Part shown: positions 25,301 through 40,300 of the stretch, piece after piece
How positions within the stretch are numbered: position 1 is the first letter of the stretch
Layout: every line of letters starts with the position of its first letter
The notes under the pieces: generated by a model
Told to the model about the DNA's origin: nothing
The model's input: only the letters and a program-made list of their open reading frames with translations
Databases searched by the model: none
Program-made: the position numbers and the translations under genes
DNA from: Tubulanus polymorphus
Lineage: Eukaryota > Nemertea > Palaeonemertea > Tubulaniformes > Tubulanidae
Assembly (NCBI RefSeq): GCF_964204645.1
Contig: NC_134029.1
Span: 18,494,450 to 18,558,449 of the forward strand
DNA: 64,000 nucleotides
Reading direction: 5' to 3'

Positions 25301-28300
25301 TTTTGATAAGGGAGAAGATGACAATTTGACTCGGTCGGTGTTCATTCCCACGAAAAGAGTTCCCCCTAGTGTTCCCCCGAAACCGTCGCTTAAGTCTTCG
25401 TTATCCCTGCATGCTATAACCGAATCGCCCGACCTCGAGCAGAAACTCAACATCGAAAGATTGAAATCTGATGAGGCGGAGCCGTCTGCTCAGAAATCGA
25501 CTCGACCGACCGATGACGAGGAATTCAACTACAGCATGTTGCATGGTGATCCTTCGCATTTAGGATTTAATAGTTCGAATCAGCAGCATGGAAAACAGCA
25601 TGCATTCGAAACCAATCTTCCGGATTTGTTGCCCAAGAATGCTTACACCCTTAATAGCACCACAGCTGAGATTATCATGCCGACTTCGATGGTAAGAGCT
25701 TTTGTTGTTCTTTATTTTTACCCATATTATCAAATATTAATGGGCTCTTTTTATGTTCAGAAAATTTCCAATGGCTTTCTATGTGAATTCATGAATTCAT
25801 GGTAGTTCTATTCTATATGGTACTTTTCGTGTTTTCAGTGGATTCTGTTAAGAAAAGATGAATTTCTGACCGATTAATTAATTGAACACTTTTTTCATTG
25901 TCAAATTACTGCCATTTGCACTGAAAAACTCCTGCAAAGGGAGATGCCAAGGTAGTCGGGTCTGCTTTCAACGTGGATCCATTAACCCATTAATGGTAGT
26001 ATTTTAGTTCACCAAGACCATTAATGTCTAATGTATCGCAGGTGGTCTAGGCTTAACAGCCTAGCATAGAAACGCATATGTGCCCCGCGCTCCAGGACTG
26101 GGTGACACATTTTAGTAGCGGTATATCCTATCGACCTTCAATTCCGTCCGGTGTCGATGAAAGGATCTTTTTCCGTCGCGGTTTTCGTCGAGTATCGATT
26201 TCACGAACAACAGCTGTCGTCACAGTGGGAAAGATTTATTACCTCATTAAATTGTCAAAAAAATGAATTATTCAATTTACGCCGCTTTTAATGAAATTCA
26301 TAAAAATCGACTCAGACGCTCGGCGGGCGTTTGAAAAACATTTTTTCCGGATGATATCCGTAAGATATACAAAGCATGGGCGGAATTTCCATTCCAATTG
26401 TCGCTGACTTGTTCAATATAGTGTCGTCTTGACATTCGCGCCGCGATACATTATTCAACGTGTCTCTAGCGAGTACTCGAAAAACTTTTGATTATTTTAT
26501 CGATATGCGAAAATATTTCTGTTGACCTATTTTGATTTCACACATGCGACGAATCGAGGCGAATACCAGTTTTTTCACCGTAGTAGTCAATTTAGCTTCA
26601 CGCGCACTCGCGTTAACCGTGTTAATTATGTTGAAAAGAGAATTCACGAATGCGAAATACTTTCATTAAAAATTTTATTACTCGATTATGCCGTTATATA
26701 GAATCTGCGTCGTAATCGACGAAATGAAAACCGTCCGTTCGCGTCATCGAGGAAGGTCCACCCTTCCCGTGTAAACGTTACTTGTTTTAAACACTTCGGC
26801 GCTCCAACGGCGCGTGGAAACAAATACTTCTATCGCTCGTTACAAGGAGTTTCGTATTTTATTACCGCGCTGCCGTTTGTAAATGCGTAGCAATCAATAA
26901 TGAATGGTACGAGGGAAGTGAAATTTATTCAAATTTGCAATGATGGATTTACGCTGCGGGACGTGCTTGTACTGTTTTTATACGGCGTTGATATATATAG
27001 TTAATGAGCGAATAAACCTGAATGTGCATTAGCATTTGAGGCGAGTAATAATCGGACGACTCTTAATCGAGGAAGAGTTGCGCAATTTCTCTCGGAATAT
27101 ACGTTTTACGTTTTGTCGAAAAAAGCAGGTATTAGAAATAGAATATCGTATATTTCGGTGCTATGGCTTCGTATTAGACACCTCTTTCAGCTTGGGTAAC
27201 CTTTGATTATTTGATTATGTCGAGACTGTTTTGAGAATAACAAAAATGTTGGGTGTTGAATATATAAAACTTTGTGAAAGTGGTGACTGACTTCTGGTTA
27301 GTTAAGAAGTCGAAAATCTAGGCTTTTTTTATACAGGACCTGGACCGATGGTTGCGCAACAAATTTTCTTTAATTCATAGTATGACTTAATTATTCTATT
27401 CTGATAATAGTTTTTCGTCAATATATAGTTGATACAAACAAACAACAACCACGGAACAGGGTTCTGGCATCTGATGATATGGATTGATCCCATTACCAAC
27501 AATCCAGGTCTCTGCTATGAATGAATTAACTGCATGGCATGGCATTTATTTAAAGGAATTTTTATTATTACTAGGTAGCGTGTGCATATAACTAATCTTT
27601 TATCATATGCATGTTTTTGAATTAGCCGACAACGCTAGCACCAGCCCCGACAGCGCCAGCATCGGCAATGGATCGTGGAGATAAAGTGGACGTCGGTGGT
27701 AGCATGTCGTCGGACGAAGAAGAACGCTTGGAGCGCGAGATTATGGATAAACTGGAGCTGGAGGAGAATCTGGAGGAGGAGACCGGAATGATGAGTGATT
27801 ACGAAGAGGATGAAGTATGCATGGTTGATAACCGTAATTGAATGATTTTGGTGGCAGACTGCGTAGTTTGAATTTACATTTTTATTTTGAACCCAGTTAC
27901 GAGGATTGTACAATCTAGTTCCGCTGTGACAGGTTTAATTTGTCTCGCAGGAATTGAATTGAAATAACTAATTTTAGTCCAGATTCAAATTATACCTTAT
28001 CACATCCAACACCCTAAGAGAATGGCTGTTTTTGACATTTTTATATAAGTTAATTTCTTTACTAAAAATGAAATACAAAAATAGTCATCACTAATACATA
28101 GGAGAAAAAGTTTAGGAAGGTACTTCTGCATAGTGAAATTTTAGCAAAGAAAAGGACAAAAAGGGATCCCAAGGGGGGTATACTTTTAATAACAAGCCTA
28201 ATGCCCTGGCGGAATGAAATTTGGACAGGAAGTGACATTAACATATGCCCAAAATCTTGAAGGGGTTTATCATTCTTGGGGCCAAACACTGAACTCATCT

Positions 28301-31300
28301 GTAGTATTGGGTCTTCAGTAGTCCTGAAATCAATCACCAGTATTGCATTTCGTCGCATGAACTGAATATAGAAACTTGTTTTAAAAACAAGACTTTCCCC
28401 TGAAATGTTTGGCCTTTATTGACTTTATTTACCTGTTTATCTGATAAGACCAAGATAAGAATTGACCCGATCATCTAATGCATATTTCAATTGCCCGTAC
28501 TTCAACTCTTGAAGAAAATTAGACTTTAGTGTGGTTAGAACGACCTATGCTTCAAGTTGAATACGTCAGAAATATTTGGATCTTAAATATTGTGGCCTGT
28601 TCAGTATCAAATTTGATACATTCAGTCGGTTTGAAATCAAGATTTGGCAGTGGAACTGAGCCCTGTTTCACAAAATTACTTAAAACAACATTTCATTAAT
28701 GTTTCGTCTTTGTTATCATGACTTATGAGTCGTTCTGTGGAATATGTCCTTCTCGGTCCATGAATTCTAGCATAGTAGATATACAGTAAAATTTACTTGA
28801 GTTGTCATTTGTCATTGGATAAGTGATCTGTTTTTTGAGGCCCAACATGTATTTTCAAATTGATTTACGAAGCGTAAGTCCTCATTTGGATAAGTCAACA
28901 ACATAATGATGGTCCTGACTTTGACGACTTAGGTAAGTTTTACTGTAGTTACAAAAGCAAGAATCTCAGTAAAGTGCAATTCGACAGGTCTAATGTTTTG
29001 ACATGGATAAATTTGCTCTTTCAATCCTTTCAATGTGTCTACACCGCAGTGCAGTGTGTCAATCAGTGATGGACTTAGCTAGTACACTACATCACAGTGT
29101 ATTGATGTAATAAGTAATTGGGTTTTATCTCTTTGGAAAGATGACAGACAGCGCCTGTCAAATAAAATGAAATGTAAGAAACTAATGATACATCTCACTG
29201 CAGTGTAGACAACGCTCTAAAAAAGTATGCCACACTGGGGTGAAATTTTTGAAAATTTTCAAATTATCATCAGTACTTTCGGGTATAAATTAGTCAGCAC
29301 TGAAAGGGTTTTAAGAAAAATTTTCTTTCATCGAGTTTTGTATTTTCGTCTGTTTTAGACATTAAAGACACCGTTACAGCGAGCTAGACGATCTCTTTCA
29401 CTCGATTCCGGTAGGTCGACTCCACCGGCGCCGATCATGGAAACGTTACCGGACATCAACGAAGCGCCGAGTCCGAGTCCGGCGGGGAAAACGAAACCGA
29501 AATTACAAGCGTTTTCGTTCCTCGAGAAATTCGCCGCCGAAGAAGAAAAAGAGGGCCGCGCGAATGAAAAACCGAAGATGCGTCAGTCGTCTGCGCTGCC
29601 GTTTTTGGATAAATACCTGAAAAGTCAGGATAAATTCGAGCAGTTGGCGAATTTAGAAGACGACGCGACCGACGACAAGCAGAAAACGTTCACATTTCTC
29701 GACACGCTTCAGAATTCGACGCCGCCGCCAGATTTAAGCGCGACTACGAAACCGAAACCTTACAAATCAGACTCGCCTACGGTTAACGGCGATACGGCAG
29801 TCGTCAAACCGGATACAACAAAACCTGAAGGTAAAGTTCCATAGCTAGGTGAAAATATTCGAGCCCTTTTACTGTTGATGCGATCACACTGAGACTATTT
29901 GGCTCGTGCTGAGTTAGAGAGCGTGTTCACATGTAAACCACTCACTCGATACTAAATAATACTCAAACCAAGTGAGTCACTTCCACAACCAGGTGCATTT
30001 CACAGGCAATAATTTGACCTGTGCTAAAATTTGGCTCCGGTCTTGACGATTTTGGTTGGGGTCAAACAGGCATGGTCCTATTTGTTACCAATCTGAACAG
30101 TTGCTCTGGGCCAAAAATGCTTGTATGATCGCGGCTATAGCGCGGTGGAAATATGTGAACCCTTTCATCGTGCAGTGTGTACCCCACTATGCAGTGTATA
30201 ATCCACCCATCCTATATTGCATGTGCCCCGTTGTGCGATGTAGTTGTATATTAGCTAAAATCTCTATTACAAGAGGGTCCTGGTGCACCTGGTACACATG
30301 GTGAACATTGTGAAATATAAACTTACACTGCACAGAAGGGTGGCCTAGTGTCATGGCTTGTACAGCTAAGAGGGCAGTATCTTAACAAGCTCCTTCAAAA
30401 TGGCCGTCAAATGCAGGTAAAAAGTCCATATGGCATGGTAGACTATACCTTACCTATATTCTACCTATTTTTCAGCACCAGCGACAGTAGGTAAATTAGA
30501 TGAGCAGGCTTTGTGGGCGCGCGTTGAAAGTCAGATGAGCGCGGCTCCGATGGGTCGAAAAAAGAGACTTTCGCAACACGAGGATCTAAACACGAGCAGC
30601 GCCAGTAGTACGGGAAGTGTCGATAAAAAACTCGAAAAACAATGGAAATCTGTAGAGAACAATAACGCTCAATCGGAAAACAACGCCGAAACGACGAAGA
30701 AATCGTTATTTCAACCGAAATATAAACCGGTCGAATTCAAGAAAGCGGTCAAATCGCCGGAACCGACGAGTGCGAAACCGCCGATCGCGAAACAGAAACA
30801 ATCGGACAATAACAACGTCATCAAAAAAGCGGCGGTCGCGAAAGATGCCGCGAAACCGAACATTAAACAGTCCCCGACGACTAAACAGAATGGTAGCAGT
30901 CCGTCGAAACGAATAAACGGCGGCGCTTTGTCCCCGTCTACCGTTCAATCCGGTCCAAAACGTAATGGCAAACCCAGCGTTCTGAATCGTTGGGACCCGG
31001 CCAGTTTACAGGAAGAGAAACGTAAACGCGAACAATGGATTAAAGATCAGGAGAAACGACACAAGGTAGGTTGCAAGCACTGACTGCTCTAGGTGGCGCA
31101 TTACACTTGTCTCGGCTTTCGGTGGAGGATATTGTAGATATATTTTTTCGAAGCACGACATAGTATAGTAGTCTATCTATTTCCTCTAGGAAATTTATTC
31201 ACGACGGCTTTAATGCACTTTTAACTTCTTGCTTATATGAATGAGATCCTCTTTTATAGTTCTGTGTCCAAAGCCTTAGTGCAGCTATTTACCTGCTGTC

Positions 31301-34300
31301 TGTACACACCACCTCAGATGTTCGACGGACATTCACCATTTTCCCAAGACATGTTCATCCAGGCATCGCTATAAACTGTGGCAGTACCACGGATGTATTT
31401 CTTTGGAAATGAATAAAAGTGTCATGTCTGAACCATTAATTTTAGACGGATGTTCACAATTTGTGAAAAATATGTTCGTCCAGACTACGCCGTTCATAAC
31501 ATGATCATCTGAGGAGGTGGGTCTGACAGCTGCATAACATGAATTGAAATCAAAGATTTTATTTTCCTTGGTTGGTTTCTGATTAAGGAACCGGGTTAGA
31601 GTGATCTCTGAGATTCAAATCTTGACCTTACTAGGCCCAGGTGAAAATGGTTGTGTTCATTTCGGTATTTCAGTTACTGAGTAGACTGATGCATCTGTCT
31701 TCTCAGTCTAATATTAACTGAAACTTTTGAAATCAATCAGCTGCTTCTGTCCAGGATTAGTCATGCAGATACTCTATGAACAGTTTTCTCATGAATTGAC
31801 AAAAGAGCCGGTTTGCACAGTCATATCTGAACTAAGTCTGTCTCGTAAACACGCAATCGTTAGTGCTCACCTAGAAGGTGCTGCCATCTAGTCTGTTTAA
31901 GAGGACCTCATTCATATACGTATAGCTACTGTTGTACATTTAAAGCGGATGACAATATGTATTTTATAAATGTCTGATTCTTTATATACAGTAAACTACA
32001 GATCTATCATATCACTTGCGACTGAAGGACAGATAACTTATGGAATGAATAAAACTTCTGAGCATACCAAACGAAATTTCAAAATGTTGGTGTAACCAAT
32101 CTTATTGAACGTAATTTGACCAAAGATCCGAAAATGAATAAATTTCGCTTCATTCAGATTTCTTTGTTGACATTGTTCAGTTTTTAACAGGATGTACACA
32201 TTCTGAATACTGAATTTATTGACAATTTACCAATACATCCATAGTTTACCGTATAAAAGAAGATGAAGTATTGTGAAAAAGAATGTTGGACTTGACATTG
32301 TCTGATTGTGTAGTGAGTGTATAATATCTTGTTTGAACAAGTGGCATTTTAGGTTTTTTACTATATGTACATAAATACTAGTAGTGTGAATAAGCATTAA
32401 GAAACCTGGTAGGAATAATCGTAATCTGATATGTCTTCCTCTGTGATATTATGATAAGTGCCTGCAATGATAAATTGTGAGCTCGCCTGTGTTAGAGAAT
32501 ATCTGAGCTAAGCAACCGTTTGGAAAAAGATTATCGGTACTTGGTGTTTATCTGTCGTCGGCGGATTTAGAGAAATGTCTATCAATACACACTTCTGCAT
32601 CGAGAAATTAAGTGAACTCTCAAAATCAAAAGATTGTTGTTTTTTGAAAGCACATTTGACCCCCTTGGGTTGAATCATTGAAAAATAAACGACCAGCGCT
32701 TTTTCATCAAATCTAACGTACAACTGTGGTCCTCGGCCCGTTCCGCAGTTCCGAAAGTTGTCTTAAATCTTAAGACTGGTCTTAAGTTGTTTGATCGGAT
32801 ATAGAACTAAGTTGGTCTTAGTCAAGTCCCTGAGGTCTATAGTGAGTCCTGTCTCTTAAGTGAAGACATGACTGAATTGAATATCGATGAATATTTTATA
32901 CTCAGCCGTGAGGCTTTAAAATCTTTGTAAATGATAAACCTATGCAAGCAATCCCTCGATTATACAAACAGGACAGTTCAATGATATCTTTTGATATATT
33001 GGAAAGATCATCGGTTTTATACCAGTTTGTGTATATTTTTATATATTTTCTGGCTGTGAGCTGTAAGTTTATCAGGAGTAAATATACGATGATAGATTAT
33101 TATTAGAGAATTATTAGAGAATACGGTATCAAATTTATAAAGTAGTTTGTTTCTTCAAATATTATTATTCGAAGCAGTGAAGGGCTGTGACTGGGTATTT
33201 TTCGTATGATTGGGGGAGGGGGGGTGGCGAAAAGTATGGTCAGTTAATAACCGCTTATAACAATTGTTAAAAATGTTTGTCTACTGTTGACAGATAATGA
33301 TATTTGAAGTGGGGTCCGTGTATTTCATGTAAATGTATGTTCATTTGTTTGATTGAATTGTAGTTCGAAACATGTAAGATATACTTAAGTTCAACTAACT
33401 CAGGACCCAGCTAGTCGCTATATCATCTCGCCGTAGATTCTATACTTGGTATGAGATTTCCTGATGAAAAACCGCTGCAATAATGATGAATCCTGTGGCG
33501 ATTTTAAATTTGACACCGTTTTTTCATGGTCCAACTTCTACAGAGGTCTTGCGCGCCGTCATTTGTTTAGAACCACAAAAAAAGCCATCGAAAGCCATTG
33601 AAGCATTCAGAAAATACATTGGTAATATTTTCAGGGCATTTTTTCCAGTGGCAACCAATGAGACAGCAGTCTGCAATGCAATGTTTAGCTTATATTCTCT
33701 TAAATTCTCCAAGTCTAGAAATTGTATGAAAATACTCTGAAATTTCAAAATTCTCCAGACCTTTGTTATGGCTTTTTCAGTATACATGCCCTTTTCATTT
33801 CTTAATGCTGCTGTCAAAGTCTGCCCCTGGATCCACCCTTGGCATTTTTGGATTCATTTGGATTTTTAAGCTGATATTTCATACAAAAAAAATGACTCAC
33901 CATTACATAACAGTGGGGATGTACAAGCTGTACTGGGATATATCATGTAAGCTACCAATGCTACTGTGGCAATTGAGGATTCCACTTATGGCAAGCGAGG
34001 ATCCACCAGGTTGGCTAGTAGTAACTCGGTCTTCCATGTTCAAACTTTTCTACATTTCGGTTGAAATTGAATCAACTTTTCTCTTAAATAAATCAATTAT
34101 CAATAAAAACTATACCAATCACTGAGTAGGAAAAAAAGTTTAATGTATATCTGTAGGCCCTGTGATAATGTATGGATACTTGAGCCTTTAAAATCTATTT
34201 CAAAGTCGATCGAGATGATATACTAATTTTGAATTTAAGACTGCTTGTCACGCTCTCTGGTGGGATAACTGGGGTTGCAGCTCCCCCGATACCTCTAAAG

Positions 34301-37300
34301 CTTACGAGATCCAGCTTCTTGCTCTGTACATAAAGGTTTACAAGATAGGTTTAGCTTTTTATGAGCGTCCTAATCTGAACAGGAGTTAGCTTTGAGATAT
34401 CTCAGCTTGCTCTCTAGACGTTGGCGACTATGCTCTTTTTGGGCACAACCTCATCAAGGTTAGGAGGAGCGTTGGCGTGTTTTGTAGGCTGATCTTCGAT
34501 ATGATTTATGTCGAATTCATTTATGTCAATAAACAGAGTAACCAAGGTGAAAACTGTGAATATACCGGTAGTAGTGTACAGTGATTTTTTGTGTTGAAAA
34601 TTGTGTTAATACGTACAAAAAATATGTCATAGTAAAAATCTTCTTGTGACAATAATATTCGTAGTTTTCGTGAGATTTTGATTACGTATAAGTCATATAG
34701 CAAACAGTGCAAGCGCGCTTAACTTTGACTTGGTCCAGAATTGGTCCAGAAAGGTCCACAAATTGCGTAAATTGAAAGTTAAGTTATTAAGCGTTTCATG
34801 CAATGTTTGTAGAAGTCTATTGTTTGCAAGCAACAATTCGATAAAACAAATAGTTGGATTGAAGAAAGTGAAGAAATGTTGCTCATAAACATAGCTTTGT
34901 TTAGATATCGCATGTGTTTAGGACGTCGCATGATTTGTTTAAGAATTACATAAATCAGCATTATAGTAATAGGTTTTGATTTTTTGAAATCATATTCCGC
35001 AATTTTCAGTTCCAAGACAAATATTCTACCATATCCTACAGCCCCACAAAATCAGTTTTACACCGGACTGACTGATTGGATGCTGCCATTCTGATTGCGG
35101 AGATCATCCTGTAATTTCCAAACATAACCTTGGATTGCAAAAATTCATATATTCTGAAGACCCGTAACAGCAAAAACAGTAAAAACCTCATTTTCTAATG
35201 AGTGAAATAAATTTGTTGTTACGATACTTCATGGTTAGCTGAACTTAGTCTGTGTTTACACAAATTTTGAGGTACTGATGAATCCAAAATAGATTGCACC
35301 GGGCCTGGTTTTATAGACAAATTTAACATTGGGGTTAACCCTATTATTTGAATTACCGGTAAACCCCTCAACGAAGTTAAACCGTTCTATATGACTGGGC
35401 CCAGATTCTTGAACCCATTAGCACTCAGGAATTGTACTATGTAGTGTCAATTACTCCTCAGAAAATTCAAAGTAAAATCTAAGTTCATTACGATACCGAA
35501 TAGCTCATTTGCTGTTTATTTCCATGCATTACAAGTTAGTGTTATTTTGTAGTAAATAGTCAAGGCTTTCATATGATATAAGATTTGATATAAGATTTAA
35601 ACTTGTAATACTCGAGAAATTGAAATAGGAGGATGTTGATTTCTGTTTGGTATTCCAAGGACTTAGGTGTGTAGTTTATCATAAGCGATTGGGTTCGAAT
35701 CCCACTACAACCGTTTTCGTGCAGCATGGCTTGAGGAGTAATAGGCAGGGCGGATACGGGCGGCCTGAGTGCCAATGGGTTAAACGGATTATCATACAAT
35801 ATTGGTTGACACGAATAATTTAATACTGACGATTTAACTAACCATGGACTCTAAAACAAAAGTCCATGATTTGACACTATAGAACTAAGAAATAAGCTAG
35901 CCGAAGTTGATTTCGAGTACAGGCGCAAGATATAAACTAAGCGAAATTGTCGATTGGCAGTCACTTGAATTTTCAGTGTTCATATGATGTTTCATTTTAT
36001 AGGAATTGCTCGAAAAAGAACAAGCCCTGCATAAATCTGAGGAGGAGGTCAGTTAATAACAGTTTTTGTTGTTTTATGTGGAGGATTTTCTGGCGAAATT
36101 TCGGTGTGTTAATTATTGTCGTTTTTTGGGAAAAAAAAAACAACTGTTGTTTCTGTGTTTAACATTAAAATCTACACAATCTGAGCTTCATAAAGCTCTA
36201 ACTTGAGGAGTGGATGGTGATAGGGATTTTCAATACTCATCTTATTTTGGTAGTTAAGAATTTTTCGGTGGTACTTCATATTTTTAGCGGTTCAGGGAAT
36301 TGCACTTAACTGAATAGATAAATACTAATAAAATAAATGATCAGTAATGAAGTATGTACCGGTAGCATAAATAAAAGCCGTGATCACACAAAGCGTTTTT
36401 GACCACGGCAAACTGTTCACAATGGTTCCAAATGGGCCCTTGCCTGTTCCAAATTTTAGCATGAGGGATCAATGCAACTGGTTGTGGAAACATTGTTTAG
36501 TATCGAGTGAGTGGTTTGCGTGTGAACGCGCTCTCTAATTAGGAATGGGCCAAATTACACTCAAATCATATCTGTGTAATCACGGCTAAAATGTCTTACA
36601 ATTTCACCTAGCTTACCAAAACCATTTTCGATTGGGGCTGTAGGTCTTTTTGCCGATGCCTGAGACATTCAAAACATTTAGCAGAATGACCTTGAAAAGA
36701 AAAAACGATTCAAGAAGCTTATTTTCAACTGGTCCAGTGTTGCTGTATGAATGCATGTTCATATATGTACAGTAGACTTCGCCTAACTCGGACCAATCGG
36801 GACCTGCCAAATTGGTCTGAGGTAAGCAAAAGTCTGAGTTAAGGACAGGAATAAGGTTAGCAAGTCACAAAAATGCTAGTCTAAAGTCTTAGTTGGCCAT
36901 GTCTGAGTAAGGCGAGCTTTACTTTATGCGAATTCCCCAAAGCAGTGACAATATTTTTCTAATAAACCAGGTCTGAAATTCTTTTCACAAGAAAGTCATC
37001 ATCATCAACATCATCGTATGGAATTTGATGTATGTAATGGTAATGCATACCATAATGTAATTGATGAAGCTAATTGTGTCTGCTATCAATGACCACCCAT
37101 TGTTTTGATAAGTTGTGAAACACCGTATCCAGACTGCTGTGGAATTCAGACATCCTATTATAGAGCGGAGGCATTAGTTTTCTTCGGTTAAACTTTCAGT
37201 CATGTCAACAAGGTGAACCTATTTTGTAGGGCTGGATGCAGAAGCAAATTTGGGGGCCTTAAAAGGCACACTGCCGAACAAGAGCATACTGAACAAACTA

Positions 37301-40300
37301 AACAGTGGGTGCCCACTTCACAGGACAACTTAAAGTTTCAGGAAATATTCAGCCTCGGTCCAGAATTTCTCAGGACTCACTTTCAATGTAAACAAGGTCA
37401 ACTTATAAGTAGGGTTTGATGCCAGCATTTTTTGGGTCCTTAAAATTGGTCCAGAATTCGACTCACTATTTGTTATGGAGATTGAAAATGCCATTTGCTG
37501 GAAAAGATTTGAACATCTTACAGATTTTGACAGCCAACAAATTTTGCATTATATTTGTTGGTGTTATGGAATGCCAGTGTGACCAGCATTGAATTCTTCT
37601 GCAGCCATCAGGTTTACTTAGTTTTTGTTCGGGCTGTATTTTAGAAATTGTCACCAAAGTATCCATACACACGGTAAACATGTCATGCAGAATATGTGGG
37701 ACAATTTGCGAAATAGTCGGAAAAGAATGTCAGCTGTCAGCTGTGACCTATCGTTGTCTTTGCAGTATAAATACCAGCAAATTTTAGCGAAATATTAATT
37801 TCGCCAATTTCGCAGCTGTTCACCGGGCAGCCGTTTCTCCGCTCGCGCTAATACTTACCTATCGGACTGTTTGCGCTAATCGATTTCACCTTCATCACCG
37901 AACGCGATCTATTCACGACCGCATCGGTCGGCGCATTCGATCGCGCAATTGATGGATATTTAATCGTTTTTTCTTTTTTAACGGAATGATAATTTTACCT
38001 GTACATAAATGGCTGTTATACGTATAGGTTGTGTATATTGTTATAATCATCAGCTGTATATATGTACTGTAAGCGTTACATTGTGCCGATATAATACGTA
38101 CAAATAAAAGCATTGAGTATTACGTGTCTTTGGTGACCCGATTTGTAGTCAAGCAAAATATACGTCGCTTGTCGGTTGAGTTATTATTTCAACGAGAATG
38201 TTGAGTACGAGTTAAGTATGTTTTGTTCGCCGGTCGGAATGTTTGGACGATTCTCGCGAGGTCACAACGCGATCACGGGGGTTCGGTTGATAAGCCTAAT
38301 CGAGGAGGAGACACCGCTCGAACGAGGCAGTGCCATGACGAGAACCAGCGCGTTTCGACCGAAGTAGCGGCGTTATCGTAGCGCGCTCATTCGTTCGGAT
38401 ACTACTACCGATAGCGGACGGATAACGATACACAGCTCCGGGCTCTCGCCGTAAACGAGAAAGTCGCCGTTGTAGCGCGTAATTGCGTGCGCGCCGAAAA
38501 TCCGGGAATTATGAAGAATTGCAAGTTTCAATGCATGTGTCATCTTTGTCGTACGGGATTTAAACATCAGCATAGTAGTAACGTTATCGATATTCGAAGC
38601 CCGACGAAACGAATCTCGAAATTGGTATGTAGTTTTGACGATTATATATGCATTGTTTTGGCATCGCGCCATGCGAACTCTTCCGTTTTTTTAAACAGCA
38701 TGAATGAATGGAATAAGCCATAATTATTAGTGCATGTTGCGTTTGATACGAGTGAAACGTGATTCCGCATCGTGATTTCTAATCATTCGAATTTTTAATT
38801 AACTAATAACGAGAATGTAGATATTTCGTTACGTGAGTTGAATATGCCGTCCTGCAGATATCGCTTGCTCGCTTCTGTAATTATTGTCTCATGTATTCTA
38901 GATCGACGTGTACTGTACAAACGGTGTAGGTGTTTTATTATTTGCCACAAATTTGTGCGTAGAGGAAATGCCAGGGCTGGGCACATCGTACTGGAAGGTC
39001 GAAGATACTTCTCTCTTACCTTGATTAGAAGTAAAAGGGATCCCATAACCCTGGCTAGACTGTGGGTTTTTTTTTTAAAAACCTACAGTCTAGACCGGAG
39101 CACATTGTTGAATAATAATTGTTGTATACATTTTTCTAAACCATTCCATATAGCAATGAAAATGGTGCTTATTTCATCCATTTCTCTCACATCTTGAATG
39201 AATCCATTTTTCAGGGGTTCATATTCTTCCACTCCCCCCCCCCCCCATCAGCGCTTTGCGCAAACTTATTTACCCGGCAGCAACCCAGATATTTGTTAGT
39301 TATGAGATTAACGACCTCAGTACCTCAGTCCTTACGTCTCTTTTCCCTTCATTTGAAGTGGCTCTGGCTCTCAAAAGAACATCACAATGGATTTTGCATT
39401 GTAAAAATTGTAATGATTGTAAAAACATCGTAAACATGCATGTTTTAGTTTGTATTTCTATAATCCGTGGCACAGTCCTTGATTATTGTAAGTTATCGCG
39501 TTGAAATTCTTTAAGAAATACTAACGATTAATTTTAGTATTTCTTACAGAATTTCAAACCCCTTGAAATTTTCTGGAAACACCCATATAACAAGACGGCT
39601 TAATTGCGTTTGTATGATTTTCGGCAAGTTATAAGTTTATCATAATTCAATTAAAATCAATTGTGATTGAAATAACGTCACCCATCACTCCCCATGGGGA
39701 GGGGAGGGAGTTGCGGTGGTGCCTTGATTTCTGATATGATTTACTTAAGTCATTTGTTTACGCATTGCGAAGTTCTACTCCGTCATAATTAACCTGACTT
39801 TTTATCACTCAAGCATTGCAATATCTAATAGAAAAAGCTGTTTAGATGAGATATGATATTTGATTAGCTTTTTGTTTTGTATGATATGTAATAATACGAC
39901 GGACGATTTTATTCCAAATATCCCAATATAGATGGCATCAAAAATGGCATGAAAAATGTGTATTCTAACTCCTCTCCCAATTCGTGTTTTCACTGGAATT
40001 TCAAAATGCAGATTCAAAACCTTGCTATAACCCATTACAGCACCGTGTTCCATTGTTCTGATTGGTATTGATTACCTTATTGGTGATTAACTAATTTATC
40101 TTATATTTGTAACGAAATATATCCAAATATGAAGAAACAAATATATTCAAGTGAAGTAGAAATATGATTAAAATGCGCTAATCTCATAACTTGAGTACAT
40201 GAAGGAAGAAAACTGGAATGACATGGTAGCAATTATTGACCAGAAAGACCTTTGTAGCTATATCTTGACGATCAGAGCCCAGTTCTTGATTATTTGATTT

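Larger units (their letters stand above)
31066..36002. other. LMO7-like intron 10
   Basis: Almost 5 kb, AT-rich. A G-rich run sits near 33,220. A PLE fragment, a palindrome and a tRNA-like fragment lie near 35.2-35.8 kb. Open frames such as 33483-33740 and 33763-34125 show no domain. No extra exon was supported. Confidence 0.5.

Noticed and set aside
30706-30948. Arg/Phe-rich minus-strand frame
   Set aside because: Shadow of LMO7-like exon 10, whose frame is supported by splice phases.
33440-33500. CTGATGA word as a hammerhead
   Set aside because: No GAAA at a suitable distance and no stem II.
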